A stretch of 46,858 bases of DNA from Helochares maculicollis (lineage: Eukaryota > Arthropoda > Insecta > Coleoptera > Hydrophilidae): assembly GCA_033557835.1 (NCBI GenBank), contig JAWQRO010000240.1:1-46858 (forward strand), in the 5' to 3' direction. The notes below the pieces were generated by a model, which ran no database searches, was not told the origin of the DNA, and worked only from the letters and a program-made list of their open reading frames with translations. Shown in pieces: positions 31,126 through 41,480 of the stretch; the stretch's first letter is position 1, and each line of letters begins with the position of its first letter. A program made the position numbers and the translations under genes.

Positions 31126-34100
31126 ACATAACGTATCTCAAGGTCGACGTTGGATTTTTTATTGTTTAAATCTCAAATGGAGTAGGTACATAGATACGCG
31201 GCTAAATTGATCAGTTGATCGATAAGTGGATAGGTGGTACCTCTATACAGCATAGAGAGGCTTGCTTAAAATCTGTCCATGCTATTTTGATCAAGGCTGG
31301 TGTACAGTTATCAACTGGTCGCGCTTTATAAATGTGGCCTTGTTTCCAACTTTATACACATAACACAACATAATATATATTTTGCTTCGCTTGCGAATTT
31401 TGCTTCTCGGGACAATTTTGCTAGACTGGCGAATATCGTGGGGCGAAGAGAGAATGGTCTCCACTCGACATTCTTGCAAATACACTCGATCCGAAAACTA
31501 CTAACTAAACCAATTTCGAAAACAGTAGAAAACTTACAACTTTACTCGAGTGTAATGCCAACTTCTCTACCGGAATTAACCTGAAATTTCCAATTTTAAT
31601 TAGTGTGCATCTGGACCTCTGCTATTATCAATATCACAATTACATTCGTAAGACACCAAATGAGTGACCATTCAATATTTCCACAAGTTATATATTGCAA
31701 CAAAACATTACTAGGGCATTTATATAACTAAAGGGCAAAAGTCTATAATAACTGCAATTGTTAACATTGACCAGTCTAGAAAACAGCTAGCTGTGCCTTG
31801 GGCACAACCAATTCTAGCTTAGCCCTCGGCTAAAATCAATGCTTCTAATAACTAAAAACAGCTAGTTTTGCCTCGGTTGGCCCAATATTTTAAATGGTAC
31901 GAGCTTTCTACATTTTGAAATAATGTCTTGTTATTTATAGCGTCTGAATTTGCAGAAGCATTTAGAATGCGAGAAAAATTAGAATGAAAGAAGCCGTCGA
32001 ATTCTGAAGAATAACTCAAGAACTCAGGAAAGAGTGCTGAAAATTAGATAGACCTTTAAGTGGCTAATAATTATATGAAATTAAGATTTGAATACAATTT
32101 TTAATTACGGCAGAAATTGCAGAAGATATAAAATAAATAACACTTGAAAACAGCGGAACAAAATACGGTGAGAGCAGAAATGGTCAAGTACAGAAATGAA
32201 AACAGGCAACAACAGATGCTGGGATACTATGAATCCAAGGCCAAAGCCGAGCAATGAGTCTCATCTACTAGAGTGATAGGAAATAGCAAAGATGTTCTCT
32301 TTGTTAATGAGACTAATTCTCAATTTGAGGACGTTGTGGTTTTTTCTAGCGAAAGTTGTCCTTACTAGGAGACACTAGACTAACATGGAGAGCGTATTAA
32401 GTAAATCTGATTAAAATAAAAAGAACCCGTCTAGAATACGAAGAAAAGCATGAAATCATGAAAACATTTAGAGTGTCAAGATACAGCAATCTCAATAACA
32501 GGTTTACTATATGAGGACAAAAATATATATGAAATAAATTTTAAATCTTCGAAAAAGAATAATTAATAGCGCTCACCTAAATGTATAATCAACATGCTTT
32601 GTGATCAGAACACAACAAAAAATGAGAATTTAGGGCGAACATTTTTGAAAATTTAAGCTGCTGATATAAAATATGAAGCAACTTCATCCAATATGCATAT
32701 TTATACAGCATATGTTCACCAAGAAAGGGGAGTACAAAAATCAATATTCTAGGCGGAAATCAAACTGATGTATAAAAATATTTTCGGAGTTTATGTATGT
32801 TCTTTAAGCCTCTAAAATGTATCTTACCGATTTCTATTTCCGAACATTTCAATTTGCAAGAAATGTATTTAAAATACTAACAGGTAAGAACTACAATTGT
32901 GGAAGAAATAATATTATTTAAACAGAGGGCAGAAACGAAAGACTGTCAATAAAAATGTTTATTTGAATTTCTGTTGAAATCTGAGACCCTTCGCTTATTT
33001 CTATAAAAATTACATTATAACCTGTAGCAAATTTTAATTTAATCTGATTAATCAAAGCAGATACATAACCTAAGTAGGTATTTAAATTACAGGTTGTCTA
33101 TAAAAAGCGAGCCTACGAATTGTTATTGAAATTTATGAAAATGTTTTAGGCTAGTATAGAAATATTTCTTTCATTACAAGTTACATTAAAGTAACGTTAG
33201 CCAAAAAATACTAGTATTGCTTACTTACGTCATTTAATTGTTCCTAAATAAACATTGATGATTAAATTACCCATACGCTAGTAATTTCACTTGAAGTTTC
33301 TGAACCACAGAAACAGTCGAGAATACTTCTACTCATTGCATTCATGAAAGGGGACTCAAAATTGATTTGTATTTGTTAGTACAAAAGAATACATAGAAAA
33401 AGCCATTGCTTATTACTTCATATCCTCTAAATAATCTTTATAAACTATAAAAGGTGAAGTTAAAATTTGACGCCACAGTTTGACCTTGCCCACTGGCTCG
33501 TCATACTTGATATTTAGTAGCACTCTCTAGTTAAACGTTATAAGCAAGATTTTCATCGTAAATATCGATAAACCGAAGTTACTAGGAATTATTATGTTAT
33601 AAATAGGTCATTTACATCATTTTCAATTATTTCTAATGTAATTTTATTTTAAATGTAGTTAATTAGCATATTTAAAAATACTAGTTTGCTTTACTTAGGA
33701 ATAGAATTTTAGCGGGGTGGATTTTTCCTATATATTCTATCTTAGCATATTGCTTCTGAAAGTTGGCGCTCTTAATAAGAAAGAGATGAGCTACTTACTC
33801 AACATTATCAATTAGTATATCTTATGGTAAGGTACTATGTGTTTTTCTGTTTATTTTTCCAGTTGTTTACACATTTTTGCTTTGGCTTTTGCGTGTTATT
33901 TCCATATTACATGTATGTACATACAAAGTGGGTCGATTACAATATTTTTAATTATTTTTAATGAAATTAGAACTAGTTATAGCAGATTGATGAACATATT
34001 TAAAAATAATTAAGGAAAACATTTGCTGTCTTTAAAGATCAATGTTTAGCAAACCGTCTTTAGATGGAATAGAGTCATATAGGTTTTTAAAACGCGAAGG

Positions 34101-34770
34101 GTGAGGAACGACGATAACATCGATCTGGATATAGCAAAATGGGAACAGAATGCTACCAATGTATGCTACGCTCTTAATCAAACTAATTTTGGGAAGAAAG
34201 AAATAAAGATCAAAGAGTTTATACTTCTGTAGAGACATCGACAATAGTAAAAACGAAATGTTCGATCAAGAATAATGAACAAAATTGAACGAATATAGCG
34301 ACCTTTTCGATTTAGCTGGATTAGTAAGTCCACTTAGTTTGTTCGTGTCTTCTCATATAGAGAAACGTATACCAGAATGTTGTGCAGACATGTACATTTT
34401 TTCATAACAATACAGATCTTTACAATTTTTCAACCAAGGCTAAAGTGTACTGAAGTACTTGCGCCCGCGGCTTCTTAGCAAATGCTATCTTCCGTATACA
34501 TAGTTTTCAATGCGGTTTATGAAACAGCTCGGCTTAGCTGCTGATCTGTGAGGCTACACCTAAATTAAAGTACAATGTGCTTAAGACCCCCATATTAATC
34601 TCAGTGTTAATTAGTGAAACTTTATTATACGTTAACTTCAAATGCAACTCGTTTGCATTTTCATCCGCCAGCAGGTCATTTTTACATGTAAATAACCCCT
34701 GCAAAGCTGACATCAAGTAAAATCTTAGTCGGTGTTTGAATTAACCCAACAAGATCGCATCATAGAGAAA
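31126..34770. other. Long AT-rich intronic stretch; possible eroded repeats at 31.37-31.9 kb
   Basis: No supported gene. TTTTGCTTCGCTTGCGAATTTTGC at about 31379 and TTTTGCCTCGGTTGGCCC near 31866 faintly recall the CTTCGCTCGGCAATTA repeat family, but too weakly to call. Purine-rich plus-strand sequence at about 32100-32480 looks like decayed coding DNA of unknown origin. A fused CAG|GTAAGA at 32883/32884 lacks a pyrimidine tract. Confidence 0.4.
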
Positions 34771-34779
34771 CGGATGGAT

Positions 34780-34806
34780 GGGGCGGGCAAGGCGGGGGAA
34801 TCAGGG
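34780..34806 (+). other. G-quadruplex motif
   Basis: Four G-runs (GGGG, GGG, GGGGG, GGG) are separated by loops of 1, 6 and 5 nt, a canonical intrastrand quadruplex pattern on the gene's sense strand. It is isolated in AT-rich DNA. Whether it folds in DNA or nascent RNA cannot be told from sequence. Confidence 0.6.
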
Positions 34807-34849
34807 TGATTATATAGGCAGCTAAGCGCCTGGCAAACAGGGAAAAGGA

Positions 34850-36190
34850 CCCTCAATTTGCGGTGCCGAGTCAAGCTGCTGGGGTTCACCTTAACATCGG
34901 CTTTGTATCGCTTTCTAGGTCATTCAGCACATAGCTAATATCAGAACGTTGCTACTTATGTGTATGTACTTAGTTACATAGCTGCACTTGATTATAATAT
35001 CCTACGTTCCTATACATAATACTGTCGTTATAATGGAACCGTTATTATTACTCCTATCGCTATCATCGCCCCTTCTACCTGTTTGCCTCTTTGCTTTACG
35101 TGCCTTCTCCAAGTAATGCGTTTGGCTTTTCAGCGATTTGAGTGATTTCTACGGCGATTACGTTTGCGGAACGCTATGAGGAATGACGGCATAAGAAGAG
35201 GAAGACGAAATACGAGGCGAGTAAAAAAGGAGTAGAGCGAAGAAACCTCGTCCCCGATTCAAAATAATGATGATTGTTTTGCTCCTGCACTTGGCACACA
35301 ATTCTCGTGGCAAGGTTACTTACTGCTCAGCATTTATCACGATTTTATGTAGCGCGATGCACTACCTGTGGAAAAGAGGGCTATCACATATCTAAATGTT
35401 TCAGCATCGCGTCTTCTTTCAAATCTCCTTGTATCTGCTTCTTGGTATTTAATTGAAAGAACTGGGCACCTTCGCTCTCCGGTTCATTTAAATAATAGCG
35501 ATATTGCTAAGGAGTAGTTATGCAATCGATTTCGTGATGGCTTCTTAAGTAGAGCAATCGATTGATTGTTTGCAGCAACAGCACCAGCACCAGGCCGGCA
35601 ATTATCCGAAGCAAACTGCGTGGAATACCCATTTAGGAAAATTGGTAAAAAACCGTAAGGCGTTTTTCTGCTGTTGTAATTTCGCGAAATGACTGATGAT
35701 GATGACGAAACGAGGTAATACCGCGTATAAAATAAATATGTCGATCGTGTTCGTATAGTTGTTGAAAACAAACAATTTACAAAAACCTTGACTCCACCTC
35801 AAGGCCTCCCGAACTATCAACTTACTCTCACACAATGAACAAGTTCGCTTGGCGTCGAAGATGCCAATAATTTTCCAATTCCACGTGCCTAAAACGACCT
35901 AGGATTGGATTGTTCACGCATTCACTTCGTTTGCGACACATCGAACAAAACACGATGATCCGAAATTTCGATTCCGTGTGAACGCAGCCTAGGTGTACCG
36001 CAAGTGGAATGGAAAAGGCGCATAAAAATAGTTGAAAGAATGGGAATTATAATCGTTATGAGGTAGTTATAGATGTGACGCGAAGTACATACGAAAATAG
36101 TTACATAAATAGAAAGAGTGTGTACAGGAAGTGCGTCGACATAAAGAGCTAGTTTAAATGCAAATTCACAGCAGAATGTCTTGTTTATAA
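34850..36190. other. Mixed-composition intronic DNA with GC-richer patches
   Basis: GC-richer patches lie at about 35050-35250 and 35570-36000, including CAGCAACAGCACCAGCACC near 35573. No protein-like frame, RNA or repeat is supported. Overlapping minus-strand frames at 35484-35835 have no domain. Confidence 0.4.
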
Positions 36191-36204
36191 CGGGGCTTCA
36201 CAAC

Positions 36205-36268
36205 ATAATGTACCTGCCTGGTTGCTCGCTTGCCTCTTTACCCGCTCGCCTGTTCGCTTACTTGCCTA
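36205..36268. repeat. Short degenerate GCTTGCCT minisatellite
   Basis: TTGCTCGCTTGCCTC, CCCGCTCGCCTG and TTCGCTTACTTGCC follow one another as variants of an approximately 12-bp unit (CGCTTGCCTGTT). Low-interest simple sequence. Confidence 0.4.
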
Positions 36269-36699
36269 TTATCCGTATGAACGACTTAATACGTACTTTT
36301 TTCTTTCATTCCATTCCGTCTGGGCGTAATTTAAGCATGTAGTAAATAGATTTTCAGGCAAAGCGCACCGCATCGCGTTGTCGAAACTGAATGAACGGTT
36401 GACGAATCGTTCTACTAACCTAATTCGCTTCCTCTTTTCTCTACGTAAGTACTTACCTAATCGCAAAGATATTATTTTTCGTGGTAATATACAGACTACA
36501 GTTCTGCCGGCGCAATAAGCTGGACTTCTTTATCTATTTATTACTTCTGCAAAATTTGGACCGATAAATACATAACACACCTTGTGGTAAACCTATATCT
36601 GTTCTTTGCAAGAACAATGTACCATATGGTACATATTACAAACTCCGTGGGAAATATGTTGTCGACCAAAGAATAAGTAAGCTAAACAATTGTATAGAC

Positions 36700-37140
36700 T
36701 CGCAATGACAACCCAAATATTTCAATACGAAAACTTGCAAAACAACTTGCTTTTTCCCCAAATATCATTCGGATATGAGTTAAGAAAATTCAAAAGTTGA
36801 TTGACAACTGCATGGATGGCAATACGTGGAAGAAGAAGCAATTTAAGAAGATGGATGCAAAGGTAAAGATAACGTTGCAAACCCAAAACTTTCGGTCCGA
36901 ATAGTTGCTCGGAAAATCGAGTCATTTATGCACACAGCGAAGCATCGACCAGGATTGACAATATATAAGGAAAAAACGACCCAAATCGCAGCGATAAGCA
37001 TAATTTAACAGACCGTTCTGGTAGGCTCAATCGTGAGTTTTGGACAAGATATTCTTTCGCAATAATGGAGCATAAAACTTACACCTTGGAAGGCCTTCAC
37101 AGCTATCAGGTTTAAATTTCCACCTTGCTGTAGAACGAAA
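36700..37140 (+). mobile_element. Possible Tc1/mariner-superfamily transposase fragment
   Basis: The plus-strand reading at about 36874-36985 contains NPKLSVRIVARKI and, 15 residues on, RPGLTIYKEKTTQ. These resemble the second helix-turn-helix segment of a Tc1/mariner-like transposase group (NPxxSVRKLARExxVSxxTVxxxxKxxLGLxxYK). No catalytic block is left. The Mos1-like mariner at 37143 may have inserted into or beside it. A chance match cannot be excluded. Confidence 0.35.
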
Positions 37141-37142
37141 TA

Positions 37143-38390
37143 CTAGGTGCACAAGTTAAAAATTCGATTTTTCATGAAAAATACACAATTATTTAAGAAA
37201 AATGGTAAAATATTTTTTATTCAAAGTATTGGCCCTCGCTTTTAAACATTTTATCCATCTCTCGGGTAATATATGGATACCATTCCAAAAGAAAGCTTCA
37301 GCTTTCATTGATATCTATTCATCGTGCCATTTTTGTACATCCTCGAAAGTCTTGAAGTGTTGCTCTGCCAATGCGTATCCCATCGATGAGAAGAGGTGAT
37401 AATCAAAAGGCGTTAGGTCTGGTGAATACGGCGCGGGGGGTAGGAGTTCCCAACCAAACGAACAAATCGTATCTTTGACCACTTTGACTAAATGTGTAGG
37501 ACCTTTGTTATGCTGCAGAATGTGTTTGCCGTGTCTTCGAGCCTATTCTGGGCGTTTTTCGATCAATGCGTGGTTGAAATTGATCATTTGTTGTCGGTAG
37601 TGGACGGTATTAACTGTTTCGCCGGGTTTGACAAGCTTGTAGTACACTACTTTCTTTTGATCCCCTCACACACACAGCATTGTCTTCCTCCCAAAACGAT
37701 CTAATTTTGTACTTGATGTTAATGGTTGTCCTGGCGTTAACCACGATTTCATACGTTTGGGATTCTCAAAATATGACCATTTTTCATCGCCAGTTACAAC
37801 CCGTTGCAAAAACCCTTTCTTTTGTAGCGTAAATGCAGAATTTCGCACACATCTTTTCGTCTTTCTATCTGTCGTTTGTTCAGTTTGTGTGGAACCCATT
37901 TGCTAACCTTTTGAATCTTCCCAGGGCTCTAAGGCGATCGGAAATGGCTTGCCGAGTGACATTCATCTGTTCCGCAATTATTTATTGTATTTGTGTATTG
38001 TCTTCGTCCAGTAAAGCTTGTAATTCGTCGTCTTCAAACATTTTTGATCGATTTTCATGTTCTTTGTCAATAATATTGAAATTGCCACTTTTGAAACGTT
38101 GAAACCAACATTCACAAGTCTTGACAGTTGGAGCAAGATCGCTGTAAGTCTCCACAAGACTTTCAGATGCTTTTTTCTTTTGATTGAAAAAGAAAATCAT
38201 TACATGCCGCAAATGCTCTTTACTTGGCTCAAAAAATATGCTACTAGCTCGTAAACAACTAAACAAATATGAAATTTTGTAGTGGGTAGTTTTACCAATA
38301 AAATGACGCTTTGGGTTCCAAAGGCTACTTCAATAGATTTCATGTGCCATCTCTTGATTACAAAGCGACATTTTAAACTTGCGCACCTAT
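37143..38390 (-). mobile_element. Mos1-like (mauritiana subfamily) mariner, full-length but dead
   Basis: This 1248-bp element has TA duplications (37141-37142 and 38391-38392). Its terminal inverted repeats read CTAGGTGCACAAGTTAAAAA on the left and ATAGGTGCGCAAGTTTAAAA on the right (reverse-complemented), each continuing into (A/T)TCG. They closely resemble the known Mos1 inverted repeat, which begins TCAGGTGTACAAGT. Length and orientation of the transposase frame (minus) agree. It carries at least five disabling changes, listed with the pseudogene. It sits between two other Tc1/mariner fragments. Confidence 0.92.
37217..38262 (-). pseudogene. Mos1-like mariner transposase pseudogene
   Basis: Blocks appear in order from right to left. 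The N-terminal helix-turn-helix has TVKTCECWFQRFKSGNFN and FEDDELQALLDED (38000-38150). The second helix region is EQMNVTRQAISDRLRALG, followed by a linker corresponding to WVPHKLN. The first catalytic block is QRVVTGDEKW (about 37777-37806). The block expected to read LQHDN is LQHNKGPTH (about 37514-37540), so the second catalytic Asp is missing. The third is YSPDLTPFDYHLF, intact. Lesions are TAA after NTQIQ (about 37979), a 1-nt frameshift at about 37920, TGA in place of the expected Trp after MLCV (about 37664), TAG after EKRPE (about 37557), TAG after HDE (about 37320) and a frameshift near the C-terminus. Full-length Mos1-type transposase is about 345 residues, and this relic spans essentially all of it. 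Confidence 0.9.
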
Positions 38391-38494
38391 TATATTTTCA
38401 TACAAATTTATATGATGAGTATAAGGGATGTGTGTTATGTTTTGTGTATTGGGACATAATGGGCTTCATTAATAAAATGTCCATATGCAGCTAA

Positions 38495-39380
38495 GTTAAT
38501 CTGAACAAGAATGCCTCGCCGAGCTGGTTTCCATTCTTGGGAATGAAACACCACATCAGTCAACAATATCTCAGTAGTATATCGAATTCAAACGAGGACA
38601 GACTAGTCTTAGCGGCGATGCAAGAACAGGCCCACCAAAAACCACAACCCCTTCGGAAAACATTGATGTTGTGCGCAACCTGAAAGATGGAAGGTAGGCT
38701 TGTGACATATCATGAGTTAGAAGATTCATTAGTTTCAAAGACCGCAATTCAAAAAAAACTAACATGAAGAATATTGTGTAAAAAAATTAGTTTTCTGTTG
38801 GCTACTGCATCTGTTGACGGACGAACAAAAACTAGCTGGGGTAAATTGGTATCAAAGAACTGTGGCGATTCAAGGCAGGACATTCTGAAAACGTATTCTG
38901 TACCGCAAGTGGTGATGAATCTATTCTTATGGACTAGAAAATAAACGCTACTCGACTGTTTGTATTTTCTAAGCAGATCATGTTGCACCAATTCCACAAG
39001 ATCGAAAAACAGTTAACGCTTATCGGTATACAATTATTTGTATGCCGCAAGTAATCATTGAGGTTCGAAAAGTCAACCCAACACGACGAATCAGTTTCCA
39101 TCGAGATAATACAAGTTTGGATACAGCTCACCAGATAATTGCGATAAAACGTTGAACTACTAGACTACCCTCCATCTACTCCCAGCCTAAGCCCTAACAA
39201 CTGTTTTACTTTTCAAGAACGAACTGCGTGTTCATAGGTTCTAGTCAGTAGTAGAACCGGTCGGCGCTTTTAAAAATGCAATTTTGACTGTAGTGACAAA
39301 ACGATTGGAAGAACTTCCTTCAGAATTGGTTCGGGCGAATTCAAACGTGCATCATCACGGGTAATATACAGAAAATCAAT
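38495..39380 (+). mobile_element. Old mariner-family transposase fossil, opposite strand to its neighbour
   Basis: Plus-strand fragments separated by stops keep the order of a mariner-type transposase of the kind with a QKxxGVxWC linker. LVTYHELEDSLVSKTAIQKK lies at about 38697-38756 and TDEQKLAGVNWYQR at about 38813-38857. Next are PQDRKTVNAYRYTI (about 39002-39041), FHRDNTSLDTAHQ (about 39099-39137, the HDN block with Asp retained) and NWFGRIQTCIITG (about 39323-39361), the usual C-terminal WxxRMxKCIxxxGxYFE block. I found no terminal repeats. It is older than the adjacent 37143-38390 element, judging by its many more stops. Short open frames on the minus strand here are shadows. Confidence 0.6.
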
Positions 39381-39399
39381 AGAGTTTTTAAAGTTATTT

Positions 39400-40500
39400 G
39401 ATTTCTTCCAACTCTGTATGCAAAATTTAAAAGACAACCCTCGCAGATGTGGGAAAAATCAATAATTTTCTTACAAGGTCAATAAAGTATCTCTGACACG
39501 ACCGATAGAAGTCCAAGAATCTAACACGAATAAAAACGCCCAACAAACTAAACCTAAAGATGTTTTGTTTTAGAATAACGCAGCGAACTAGGTAAGGCAA
39601 ATTGCTTTAATATTCTAAGATAAACGCTATTTCGGCATCAAAAGCATAATTAAACTATTTACATTTATGATTTCAACTTGTTTGAGTAATATTTTTATTA
39701 ATTTTCAAACAAAAACGCATTTTAATTGAAAACAATGCATTTTAAAAACGAGCGAAAATGGGAATAATTCAAAATAATTGGTTGTGTTAAATGCACCGTG
39801 AAAATATTACAGTCCTATTTCAACGAGTAACTTTTAACAATGTGTAAAAATTACTCATTCCAAAGTGTATGTCTAATTAGAAAACATCGATGTGCTTTGG
39901 CTGCAATCTGATCGTAACCTATCTTTGTAGTACTAAACCCTATTAAAATTCTATTTGTCAAAATGATTCATTTGACTGATAAGGACTCATGACTATTCAT
40001 TATAAAATGTCTTCAACAATGGAAATTAACATAATATTAAGCTTATAATGCTAAAGAACGATAATTTATATATTAGTTCTATTATATTTTCTAAAGTTGA
40101 ACTGAACTTATTTGATTTGCTTGAAAAGTTCTTATTTCCTACTTCTCAAGGGGGCTATCATAGCTACGAGTATATTATAAACTGAAAGGTTTCTTCTATT
40201 CTTATTTAAGGGTGAATTGTGTTGCGCTCTTCACTACACGATAGTTAATCGTTTTCTTGGCAGTAAAGGCAAATTCTTCAAGAACAACTCCAATAATACT
40301 TAACGCGTGCTTTAAAAGGTAGATATGGTATCTTGATTGCTTTAAGATAACTCTCTTGTGCGCAATCTTTAATAGGCCATTTAAAATTAATAGGGTTTTG
40401 CGAAAACCCCGCATTAGAGATCCAGCATATGTGTATAGGATCGCAGCTTCGATGACTATTGCAGATTAAAGTAACTTAATGTACTAAACAACAAACACAC
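39400..40500. other. AT-rich intronic DNA, no gene seen
   Basis: Nothing identifiable. The 70-codon minus-strand frame at 40202-40414 has no recognisable domain. Confidence 0.45.
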
Positions 40501-41480
40501 TTTTCCCTATAGACTGAGAGAAAAACGAAGCGGGGTGGCTAAACCGCTTGGAAAAAATAAACGTGTTAGTTTCGACCGCAATTACGGCTAATAGGTAAGC
40601 AAAGTGAACACAGAAGGTACACTGTAAATGATTGGCTGGAAATTAAATATAAACCGGGAGAAATTCATCATGATACCCTCTCTCGTGAGGATTTCTCCCT
40701 AAAACTCGCTTTATCCCTCCTTGTCGTTCTCATACACGCAAAGCAACACTCACATATCTCCATCCTTGCTATAGAAGCCACCGAAACGGACTGGAAACGA
40801 CTGCGAGAAATCTGGAAGGAGGAAGTGAGTGCGGTGAAGAGAAACAAGAAAGGGCAAGGAAACAACGAGGGTGAAGGAAGAACGACAGTGAAGGAAGAAC
40901 GGCGGTGATTGAAAAACGACGGTGATGGAAAAACGATAACTATAAAACGGTGAAGCAGTGACGAAAAACGACAGTGGCGGAAGAAACAGTGACGGTAAAA
41001 CGACAGTTACGGAAAAACGACTGTACAGTGAGGGTGAAGGCACGAGCGCCGTTGAAAAGGAGCGAGCGTAGAGGAGCAGCAGTGAAAAAAGGATGGAGCG
41101 GCTCGGCGCACTTCCCTCGATAAATCAAGCACAAGCCTCGGAGTCGGGAGTTGTTTAAAGTAAAAGCTCGGAAAGTATATTGGGAGAGAGGTTAAACGAG
41201 AAATTCTGTTCTTGTCTAACGTTATTCGTTCCACACTCGCCCCGAGAAGGAGGGTATTGCCTTTTTAATGCTCACGGGGTTGGTTCGTTGCCTCGTTCCT
41301 TTAACTCTGCAGGTGCCTCTCCTTCTACCTCCCGCGATGCTAACAGATTACTTAAATTGTATATACATTACATTCGTTTTTCCTATATTACCATTTAAGG
41401 AAATCGCTGGGATTTTACGCCGGTCGGAGGAGACGCTATAGCGGTGTGAAGGCACCAATTCCGCCATTGATTCCGCTAAT
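40501..41480. promoter_or_regulatory. GC-richer island containing a minisatellite
   Basis: GC and CpG content rises between about 40670 and 41460 (GGAGCGAGCGTAGAGGAGCAGC near 41058; CGCCGGTCGGAGGAGACGC near 41418). CGTTCCTTTAACTCTGCAG|GTGCC at about 41312 is an acceptor-like site with a poor adjoining donor. Several overlapping open frames on both strands are repeat- and composition-driven, with no domain. It is the island closest to the coding exon and so a plausible proximal promoter, but this is inference. Confidence 0.3.
40858..41045 (+). repeat. Degenerate ~17-bp minisatellite (GAAAAACGACGGTGA core)
   Basis: Successive units read GGAAGAACGACAGTGAA (40876), GGAAGAACGGCGGTGATT (40893) and GAAAAACGACGGTGATG (40911). 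Later units are GAAAAACGACAGTGGC (about 40963) and GGAAAAACGACTGTACAGTG (about 41012). Longer and broken units occur between. It is strongly purine-biased on the plus strand. It produces spurious long frames on the minus strand. Confidence 0.75.

Noticed and set aside
31370..31900. Third cluster of the CTTCGCTCGGC repeat family
   Set aside because: Only short partial matches (TTTTGCTTCGCTTGCG and TTTTGCCTCGGTTGGC) without the following AATTAAAAAC block.
32870..32890. CAG|GTAAGA at 32883/32884 as a ratchet site
   Set aside because: The fused junction is perfect, but the preceding 30 nt are A-rich with no pyrimidine tract, so acceptor use is unlikely.
40668..41234. Overlapping Ser/Phe/Leu-rich minus-strand frames
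   Set aside because: These are produced by the purine-rich minisatellite on the plus strand.
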